From: Spirochaetota bacterium
Lineage (GTDB): Bacteria > Spirochaetota > Spirochaetia > DSM-27196 > PWMO01
DNA: 8,608 nucleotides
Assembly (NCBI GenBank): GCA_009908925.1
Contig: JAAAOH010000351.1
Coordinates: forward strand, 1-8,608
Direction: 5' to 3'
Notes under the pieces: model-generated
Told to the model about the DNA's origin: nothing
Seen by the model: the letters and a program-made list of their open reading frames with translations, nothing else
The model's database searches: none
Shown here: positions 1-4,558 of the stretch, one piece after another
How positions within the stretch are numbered: position 1 is the first letter of the stretch
Layout: every line of letters begins with the position of its first letter
Translations under genes and position numbers: made by a program

Positions 1-1
1 T

Positions 2-895
2 CTCGTCGGCGAGGGATCATCCCGAATCTTTCCCGCCGAGCGCGCGGTCTACGCCGGCCTTCGACGGGGCGACCGCGTCGTTCCCCGCACCGAGAGCGCC
101 CACGCGGCAACCGAGCTCGACCTCGGCGGGCGCACCGTCTACGTTGCCTCCAACAGCGGGAAGACCGCGGAGTGCGTGCACCTGATTCGGCGACTCAGGG
201 AGAAGAGTCACCGGGGAGGAATCGTCGGCATGGCGGGCGGAGCGGACACGCCGGTCGGCGCGGAAAGCGACGACGCCTACATCCTCACCTGCGGCGCCGA
301 ACAGGCGGTTGCCGCCACCAAGTCGGTGGTCGAGCAGGCACTGGTCTACGACATCGTCTTCCGCCTCGCTGAAGGTCTTCCGCTTCCCGACCTCTCCCGG
401 CTGTCTGCGGACCTGGCGGCTACGCTCGGGGCGAGCGTTCCCGCCGAGGTGACGCGCCGCATCGCAGGCGCGCCGACCGTCTACTTTGCCGGGCGAACCG
501 ACGGAGTGGCCGAAGAGCTCGCGCTGAAGGCGAACGAGATCGTGCGTGCCCGGTCGGATTTTCTTCCCGGCACCTATGCGGTGCACGGAATCGAGGAGGT
601 CATGGATCCCTCGGACGTCCTCGTCTGGATCGATCCCCCGCAGGAGTACGAGACGAAGTTCCGTGAGGTGCTCGAAGACGGCGTGGGGCTCTCGATCGTG
701 GCGATTGCCGCCCGCGAGACCTCCTTTCCCACCATTCGCATCACTGAGACGCCGGATCCCGACACCCGGGCCTATCTCGAGCTTGCCGCAGGGTGGAACC
801 TCCTCATCGAAGCCGGCGTGTCTCTCGGCATCAACATCGACAAGCCCGAGCGAGCACGCAAGGTCGGAAACGAGCTCACCGGAGAGGGCGCATGA
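2..895 (+). CDS. Double-SIS-domain phosphosugar isomerase/deglycase-like protein (5' end missing)
   Basis: The reading frame is open from the left edge, so the start lies upstream; 297 residues are visible. Two tandem SIS (sugar isomerase) folds can be seen, as in the isomerase half of GlmS and in FrlB/AgaS-type enzymes. The first has GEGSS at visible residues 3-7 and the phosphate-binding SNSGKT loop at 50-55. The second starts near residue 160 and has ANEI followed by YAVHGIEE (His195, Glu198, Glu199), resembling the helix and HG motif of GlmS. The C-terminus reads GINIDKPERARKV, close to the DKPR..AK tail of that family. Relatives of about 340 residues imply that roughly 40 N-terminal residues are missing. 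The glutaminase domain of true GlmS cannot be judged, but the operon context favours sugar catabolism: isomerisation or removal of an amine from a sugar phosphate. The exact substrate is unknown. The stop codon overlaps the start of the next gene by 4 bases. An internal GTG near 176 is not the start, because SIS sequence continues upstream of it. Confidence 0.88.
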   Translation, partial: LVGEGSSRIFPAERAVYAGLRRGDRVVPRTESAHAATELDLGGRTVYVASNSGKTAECVHLIRRLREKSHRGGIVGMAGGADTPVGAESDDAYILTCGAEQAVAATKSVVEQALVYDIVFRLAEGLPLPDLSRLSADLAATLGASVPAEVTRRIAGAPTVYFAGRTDGVAEELALKANEIVRARSDFLPGTYAVHGIEEVMDPSDVLVWIDPPQEYETKFREVLEDGVGLSIVAIAARETSFPTIRITETPDPDTRAYLELAAGWNLLIEAGVSLGINIDKPERARKVGNELTGEGA

Positions 896-1803
896 GGATT
901 CGACAGCGCAGCGAAGACGGCGGCGAGGGGCGAGCCGCGGTAGCTACACACTCCACTATCTCCGCCGCCTTCTCGGTAGCCGACGTTGAGCGTGAGCGCT
1001 GGCTTTTCATCACGCCACACGATGACGACGTGGTGCTCGGTGCCGGCATGCTTCTCGCGCATTCGGCCCGCGCCGGTGTCCGGACAACCGTCTGCGTGGT
1101 AACCGACGGGCGCATGGGCTACTGCCGGGCCGATCAACGTGAGGACATCGTGAGCATCCGCGGCGCGGAGACGGAACGGGCGATGGAGATACTCGGCGGA
1201 GCGGACATACGGCGCCTCGAGTATCCCGATTGCGACCTCCCGAACCATGCGGGCCGGCGCCGGATCGCGGGCGGAACTGCGAGCGGAGTCGGGTCCGGGG
1301 GTGCTGTGGGAAGCAGTGCCGGCGCCGGTCGTGGCGGTGCAACACTCGAGGCCCCCGACCCTCGCGGCGGTCACAGCGGGCTGCAGAACTCCCTCACAGC
1401 CCTGCTTCGCGATCTCCGCCCGACCCGGGTCTTTGTCCCGACCGGAGCCGACTACCATCCGGATCACCAGATCGTCTACCGGGAGCTTCTCATCTCCCTG
1501 TTCCACGCAACGGGGGCGGTGTGGCCGGAGCTCGGAGCGCCGCTGGACGCACCACCATCGCTGTACGAGATGGCGATCTACTGTGACTTTCCCGCGCCGC
1601 CGACGCTGAAGGTGGAGGGTAGCGAAGAGGCATTCGCGGCCAAACTGGAGGCCATCGCAGTCTTCGCCTCCCAGGAGCAGATTTCCGCGATCGTCGAGGG
1701 CGTGAGGGCCGCCGGCCCTTTCGAGTACTTCCGCGAGGTCCGCTTCAGTCTCTACGACTCGCGCCACTACGCGGAGCTCTTCCGGGGCGACGAGACCCCA
1801 TGA
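892..1803 (+). CDS. PIG-L (LmbE-like) family N-deacetylase
   Basis: This 303-residue protein belongs to the zinc-dependent PIG-L family, which removes acetyl groups from N-acetylated sugars or sugar conjugates (GlcNAc-PI, mycothiol and bacillithiol precursors, and others). The first motif is TPHDDDVVLGAG with His43, Asp45 and Asp46 in the places of the HPDDE zinc ligand, catalytic base and second ligand. The second is YHPDHQ (His189 to His192), the usual HPDH motif with the last zinc ligand. The first motif is unusual: Pro is replaced by Asp44 and the final Glu by Val47. Residues about 120-150 form a Gly/Ser/Ala-rich stretch that looks like an inserted loop. The start is ATG 892, which overlaps the preceding TGA (ATGA) and has GGAGAGG at 881-887; an upstream in-frame ATG at 793 would lie deep inside the previous gene and is rejected. 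The 3' end overlaps the mutarotase gene in the same ATGA manner. Its place between an SIS protein and a mutarotase points to an amino-sugar substrate, by inference. Confidence 0.87.
   Translation: MRIRQRSEDGGEGRAAVATHSTISAAFSVADVERERWLFITPHDDDVVLGAGMLLAHSARAGVRTTVCVVTDGRMGYCRADQREDIVSIRGAETERAMEILGGADIRRLEYPDCDLPNHAGRRRIAGGTASGVGSGGAVGSSAGAGRGGATLEAPDPRGGHSGLQNSLTALLRDLRPTRVFVPTGADYHPDHQIVYRELLISLFHATGAVWPELGAPLDAPPSLYEMAIYCDFPAPPTLKVEGSEEAFAAKLEAIAVFASQEQISAIVEGVRAAGPFEYFREVRFSLYDSRHYAELFRGDETP
1249..1341 (+). other. Gly/Ser/Ala-rich low-complexity insert in the PIG-L protein
   Basis: Residues about 120-150 of the deacetylase are almost only Gly, Ser, Ala, Val, Thr and Arg, in a run that includes SGVGSGGAVGSSAGAG. 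It separates the first catalytic half from the stretch leading to the HPDH motif. It is probably a flexible surface loop. The DNA is very GC-rich and includes the palindrome CCGGCGCCGG (1319-1328), which also occurs in the comparable insert of kbl. Confidence 0.6.
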
Positions 1804-2819
1804 GATTCGACGTCTCGCCCGAAACGACAGAGGGCGTGGAGACGATCTGCCTCCGGGACACCGAGACAGGGGCGGCGGCTCACATCCTGCCACAGAACGG
1901 TGGGACGGTCTGGCGGCTCGCACTCGGCTGCGGCACCGCCGGGCACGGCAACGACGCAGCCCGCAGCTTCGCGGCGGTCCTGGAAGCCGACGCGCCCGGT
2001 GAGCTCGCGGCGAACCCGGGCTTCCGTGGCCGCCTGCTCATACCCTTCAACGACCGCATACCGGGCGGGCGCTATCACTTCGGCGGGACGGATTACAGCT
2101 TGCCGGTGAATGAGCCGGATTCCGGGTGCGCCGTTCACGGGCTCGTCTACGACAAACCCTTCTCCGAGGACTTCCGGGAGGCCGACGACTCCCGCGCCTT
2201 CTTGCAGCTCTCCTACCGCCTGGAGCCCGACACCTCTCCGGGCTACCCCTTTGCCCTTCTCGTGACCGCCGGCTACCACCTGCACGCCGACCGCTTCGAG
2301 CTCAGGCTCGTCGTGACAAATGAGGGCGCGGCGCCGGCGCCGATCACCCTGGGCTGGCATCCCTACATCGTGACGCCCGCGGGCGTGGACGAGGCGCGCA
2401 TCACCTGCCCCGCCGAGCGCTTCGTCGAGGTTGATCGTGACCTCCTGCCCACGGGCGCGCGTCCGCCGGTGTCAGGTGGCCCGCTCGACTACGAGCAGCC
2501 GAAACGCGTCGGGGCCCGGGAGATCGATATCGCCCTCGAGCGGGCCGGGGCCCCGGAAACCGGCGGGGCGAGAACCGTCATCGAGCGCGGGGACGACGCG
2601 GTCGTCCTCGAGCAGAGCCTGCCGCCGTTTCGCTACACCCAGCTCTACATTCCGCCGCCGCGCACCTCAATCGCCGTGGAGCCGGTGAGCGCCGCCACCG
2701 ACGCGTTTAACCGTCCCGAGCTGGGCCTGCGGCGACTCGGGCCCGGCGAGCGCATCGATGGAAAGGTATCGGTGAGGCGTGAGCTGAGGCCACGCACCTC
2801 GAGCGATCAGCCGACCTGA
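1800..2819 (+). CDS. Aldose 1-epimerase (galactose mutarotase) family protein
   Basis: This 339-residue protein matches the GalM fold and length. It interconverts the alpha and beta anomers of an aldose in the cytoplasm. Visible family motifs are FNDRIPGGRY (Asn84, Asp85, Arg86), VHGLVYDKPF with His113, LGWHPY with His187, and a C-terminal VEPVSAATDAFN with Glu294. By analogy with GalM these are the substrate-binding Asn/Arg, the catalytic His pair and the catalytic base Glu, so the enzyme looks intact. The start ATG 1800 overlaps the stop of the PIG-L gene (ATGA). There is only a weak Shine-Dalgarno candidate (GGGG near 1784), which suits translational coupling. It is the last gene of the sugar operon and is followed by a GC hairpin. 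The sugar is not known: family members act on galactose, glucose, or phosphorylated or modified sugars, so I give no gene symbol. Confidence 0.88.
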   Translation: MRFDVSPETTEGVETICLRDTETGAAAHILPQNGGTVWRLALGCGTAGHGNDAARSFAAVLEADAPGELAANPGFRGRLLIPFNDRIPGGRYHFGGTDYSLPVNEPDSGCAVHGLVYDKPFSEDFREADDSRAFLQLSYRLEPDTSPGYPFALLVTAGYHLHADRFELRLVVTNEGAAPAPITLGWHPYIVTPAGVDEARITCPAERFVEVDRDLLPTGARPPVSGGPLDYEQPKRVGAREIDIALERAGAPETGGARTVIERGDDAVVLEQSLPPFRYTQLYIPPPRTSIAVEPVSAATDAFNRPELGLRRLGPGERIDGKVSVRRELRPRTSSDQPT

Positions 2820-2830
2820 GGCGGAACACG

Positions 2831-2853
2831 CGGGCGCCCCGACGGGCGACCCG
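2831..2853. terminator. GC hairpin between convergent galM-like and regulator genes
   Basis: CGGG (2831-2834) and CGCCC (2835-2839) pair with GGGCG (2844-2848) and CCCG (2850-2853), leaving a CGAC tetraloop and one bulged A (2849). That makes a nine-pair all-GC stem in the 47-base gap between two convergent genes, a natural place for a bidirectional terminator. There is no U-tract on either side, so it is not a canonical intrinsic terminator. Confidence 0.4.
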
Positions 2854-2867
2854 GCAGGCGACCCGGC
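2845..2867. repeat. 11-bp direct repeat GGCGACCCGGC x2
   Basis: GGCGACCCGGC occurs at 2845-2855 and again at 2857-2867, separated by one A. The second copy reaches into the stop codon of the regulator gene (- strand). The first copy contributes to the 3' arm of the hairpin at 2831-2853. It is probably a small tandem duplication in non-coding DNA. Confidence 0.6.
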
Positions 2868-3448
2868 TACGCGAGGCCGGTTGTGTGAAAGCGCACTACC
2901 ATGTGCACGAGGGCCGTGGCGTCGGCGGCGTTCTCGATGTCGTGTTCGATATCACACTGATAGCGGATGAAGTCCCCCGCTCGAAGGTCCTCCACTCGCT
3001 CGCCGACACGAACGCGTATGTGACCCTCGATCACCGTGAGGAACTCCTCCGTACGCGGGAAATGCGGCCGGCTTCGGAGCTCGCCACCGGGTGAGAAGGT
3101 CAGCAGATACATCTCGAGATCCTCGACGAGACTGAGGGGCGTCAGGACTCTCATGTGGAGCCCCTCTTCGTCGGTATCGAGCACCGGGATGTCGTCATGG
3201 CGCGTCAGATGAAAATGGCGCACGGGTTCGCCGCTCCCGGCGAGTAGCTCGTTGATATCCACGTCGAGTCCCCGCGCGATCTTCCACACCATGGCAACCG
3301 TCGGATTCACCTTGTCGGACTCGATCTGCGAGAGCATCGCCTTCGACACGCCGCTGCGCTCGGCGAGCACGTTGAGGGTGAGCCCCTGCTTTGTACGTCG
3401 CGCTCTGATATTGGCTCCGATGAGCGGCGGTTGTGAGGTCTGTTCCAT
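2867..3448 (-). CDS. XRE-family HTH / cupin transcriptional regulator
   Basis: This is a 193-residue DNA-binding regulator. Residues 11-69 form an XRE/Cro-type helix-turn-helix (recognition region SGVSKAMLSQIESDKVNPT). Residues about 75-187 form a single cupin barrel of the type that binds a small effector. The cupin metal-site motifs are degenerate: the usual HxH is reduced to one His (RPHF, His129) followed by Glu134/Glu135, while the second motif keeps EHDIEN with His169. The effector could therefore bind without a fully standard metal site. I chose ATG 3448 because it has GGAGG six bases upstream; an in-frame ATG at 3484 would add 12 residues but has no Shine-Dalgarno sequence. The gene is divergent from tdh-kbl, and two palindromic operators lie between them. 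It is most likely the local regulator of threonine breakdown and of its own gene. A threonine-related effector is inference. Confidence 0.9.
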   Translation of the reverse strand: MEQTSQPPLIGANIRARRTKQGLTLNVLAERSGVSKAMLSQIESDKVNPTVAMVWKIARGLDVDINELLAGSGEPVRHFHLTRHDDIPVLDTDEEGLHMRVLTPLSLVEDLEMYLLTFSPGGELRSRPHFPRTEEFLTVIEGHIRVRVGERVEDLRAGDFIRYQCDIEHDIENAADATALVHMVVRFHTTGLA

Positions 3449-3454
3449 GCTCGT

Positions 3455-3459
3455 CCTCC
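3455..3459 (-). promoter_or_regulatory. Shine-Dalgarno GGAGG fixing the regulator start
   Basis: On the - strand GGAGG lies six bases before the ATG at 3448. This decides the start against the in-frame ATG at 3484, which lacks such a site. Confidence 0.85.
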
Positions 3460-3477
3460 GGGTAGTCCGCGGTTTGT

Positions 3478-3506
3478 TTGACATATCGAATCAGTCCGGC
3501 TATTCT
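3478..3506 (+). promoter_or_regulatory. Sigma70-type promoter for tdh-kbl
   Basis: A perfect -35 box TTGACA (3478-3483) is separated by exactly 17 bases from TATTCT (3501-3506), a 4/6 match to the -10 consensus. The predicted start of transcription is near 3513, inside the left operator, giving an untranslated leader of about 77 bases before tdh. A perfect TATAAT at 3532-3537 is an alternative -10 but has no -35 at suitable spacing. Confidence 0.65.
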
Positions 3507-3507
3507 G

Positions 3508-3521
3508 TACACTATAGTGAA
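3508..3521. promoter_or_regulatory. Operator 1, palindrome TACACTATAGTGAA
   Basis: This matches the perfect palindrome TTCACTATAGTGAA at 13 of 14 positions, and its inner CACTATAGTG is exactly palindromic. It starts just after the tdh -10 box and covers the predicted tdh transcription start. That is a position at which a bound repressor would block RNA polymerase. The likely ligand is the adjacent XRE/cupin protein. Confidence 0.65.
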
Positions 3522-3526
3522 CGGAT

Positions 3527-3540
3527 TTCACTATAATGAT
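3527..3540. promoter_or_regulatory. Operator 2, palindrome TTCACTATAATGAT
   Basis: This matches TTCACTATAGTGAA at 12 of 14 positions and is centred 19 bp from operator 1. The facing half-sites of the two operators also form a perfect 9-bp inverted repeat (3513-3521 with 3527-3535, 5-base spacer). It overlaps most of the predicted -10 box of the regulator promoter, so binding here should give autoregulation. Confidence 0.6.
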
Positions 3541-3564
3541 ACGGGCACCCTCGCGCTTTGTCAA
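3536..3564 (-). promoter_or_regulatory. Sigma70-type promoter for the XRE/cupin regulator
   Basis: On the - strand TTGACA (3564-3559, perfect -35) is followed after exactly 17 bases by TATCAT (3541-3536, 5/6 match to the -10). Transcription should start near 3529 and run left across the tdh promoter. The -10 box overlaps operator 2 and the -35 box lies at the left end of the 14-bp tandem repeat. A second -35-like TTGACG sits 14 bases further upstream because of that duplication. Confidence 0.6.
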
Positions 3565-3587
3565 AAGGGGAGCGTCAAAAGGGGAGC
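3560..3587. repeat. tdh: Perfect 14-bp tandem duplication GTCAAAAGGGGAGC x2 upstream of tdh
   Basis: The unit occurs at 3560-3573 and 3574-3587 without mismatch, ending two bases before the tdh ATG. Read on the + strand each unit carries AAGGGGAG, and the second copy serves as the Shine-Dalgarno sequence of tdh. Read on the - strand each unit carries TTTTGAC, the core of the regulator's -35 box. One duplication therefore doubles a translation signal for one gene and a promoter element for the other. Confidence 0.75.
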
Positions 3588-3589
3588 AG

Positions 3590-4558
3590 ATGAAACGGGT
3601 ACTGATAACAGGCGCACTCGGCCAGCTCGGGAGCGAGCTCGCCACCTCTCTCAGAGAGCGTCTCGGGGCCGACAACGTCGTGCTCTCCGATATTCGGACC
3701 GACGTCAACCGTGACCTCATTGAATCAGGCCCCTTCGAGCTGCTCGACGCGGTCGACGGACGTGGCCTGTCCGATGTCGTACGTCGCTACGACGTCGACA
3801 CCGTCTATCACCTTGCCGCGTTGCTCTCAGCAACGGCCGAGACCCGTCCTCAGGAAGCCTGGAACCTCAACATGGGCGGCCTCATCTCGGTTCTCGAAGT
3901 TGCACGTGAGCGCGGGCTCGCCGTCTTCACCCCGAGCTCCATCGGCTCCTTCGGCCCTACCACTCCGAAGGACTGGACCTCGCAGGACACCCTCCAGCGG
4001 CCCACCTCGATGTACGGGGTGACGAAGGTCGCAGGCGAGCTGCTGTGCGACTACTACTTCCACAAGTACGGGGTGGACGCGCGCGGGGTGCGCTACCCCG
4101 GTCTCATCTCCTACAAGACGCAGCCGGGTGGAGGCACCACAGACTACGCGGTGGAGATCTTCTACGCCGCTGTCGAGCACGGCCGCTACACCTGCTTCCT
4201 CAAGGGCGACACCTACCTCGACATGATGTACATGCCCGACGCAGTCAAGGCGGCTGTCGACATCATGGATGCGGATCCCGAGCACCTGCGCCACCGGAAC
4301 GCGTTCAACGTGACCGCGATGAGCTTCTGCCCGGAGGAGCTGGCAGGCTACATCCGCGCCCTCATTCCGAACTTCGACATTTCCTACAAGGTCGATCCGA
4401 TTCGCCAGGCCATCGCCGACTCCTGGCCGAACCGAATGGAAGACTACGCCGCCCGCGTTGAATGGGGGTGGAAGCCAGAATACGATACCGAGCGCATGAC
4501 AGCCGATATGCTCGAAAAGATACGGGAGAGATCAAATGTCGCAGAACATGCTCGATGA
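3590..4558 (+). CDS. tdh: L-threonine 3-dehydrogenase, short-chain (extended SDR) type
   Basis: This 322-residue enzyme oxidises L-threonine with NAD+ to 2-amino-3-ketobutyrate in the cytoplasm. It is the UDP-galactose-epimerase-like form, not the zinc medium-chain form of E. coli. The N-terminus is a Rossmann nucleotide-binding motif GALGQLG (residues 8-14). The catalytic set is Ser116/Ser117 (TPSSIGSFG), Tyr142 and Lys146 (YGVTK). PGLISYKTQPGGGTTDYAV is the signature stretch that separates these threonine dehydrogenases from other epimerase-like SDRs. Length and ends fit the family. I chose ATG 3590: it gives the normal MKRVLITGALGQLG start and has AAGGGGAG just upstream. An in-frame ATG at 3536 lies in an operator, and the 14-bp duplication between the two would change its frame if lost. 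The gene overlaps kbl by 23 bases, which implies one transcript and coupled translation. The divergent XRE/cupin protein is the likely regulator. Confidence 0.93.
   Translation: MKRVLITGALGQLGSELATSLRERLGADNVVLSDIRTDVNRDLIESGPFELLDAVDGRGLSDVVRRYDVDTVYHLAALLSATAETRPQEAWNLNMGGLISVLEVARERGLAVFTPSSIGSFGPTTPKDWTSQDTLQRPTSMYGVTKVAGELLCDYYFHKYGVDARGVRYPGLISYKTQPGGGTTDYAVEIFYAAVEHGRYTCFLKGDTYLDMMYMPDAVKAAVDIMDADPEHLRHRNAFNVTAMSFCPEELAGYIRALIPNFDISYKVDPIRQAIADSWPNRMEDYAARVEWGWKPEYDTERMTADMLEKIRERSNVAEHAR

Noticed and set aside
176..895. Taking the GTG near 176 as the start of the SIS gene
   Set aside because: The same frame is open to the left edge and encodes the conserved GEGSS and SNSGKT motifs of the first SIS domain.
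772..1923. Long open frame on the - strand across the PIG-L gene (383 codons), and similar antisense frames at 1767-2360, 3827-4294, 4362-5069, 5082-5723, 6767-7189 and 7841-8494
   Set aside because: They lie antisense to genes with clear catalytic motifs, have Arg/Gly/Ala/Val-rich unstructured products without recognisable domains, and arise from GC-rich third positions.
3449..3484. Upstream in-frame ATG for the XRE/cupin regulator
   Set aside because: It has no Shine-Dalgarno sequence, whereas ATG 3448 has GGAGG at ideal spacing and gives a typical N-terminus just before the HTH.
3536..3589. In-frame upstream ATG that would add 18 residues to Tdh
   Set aside because: It lies inside operator 2 with no Shine-Dalgarno sequence, the extra residues are encoded by the tandem repeat, and the Rossmann motif starts normally from ATG 3590.
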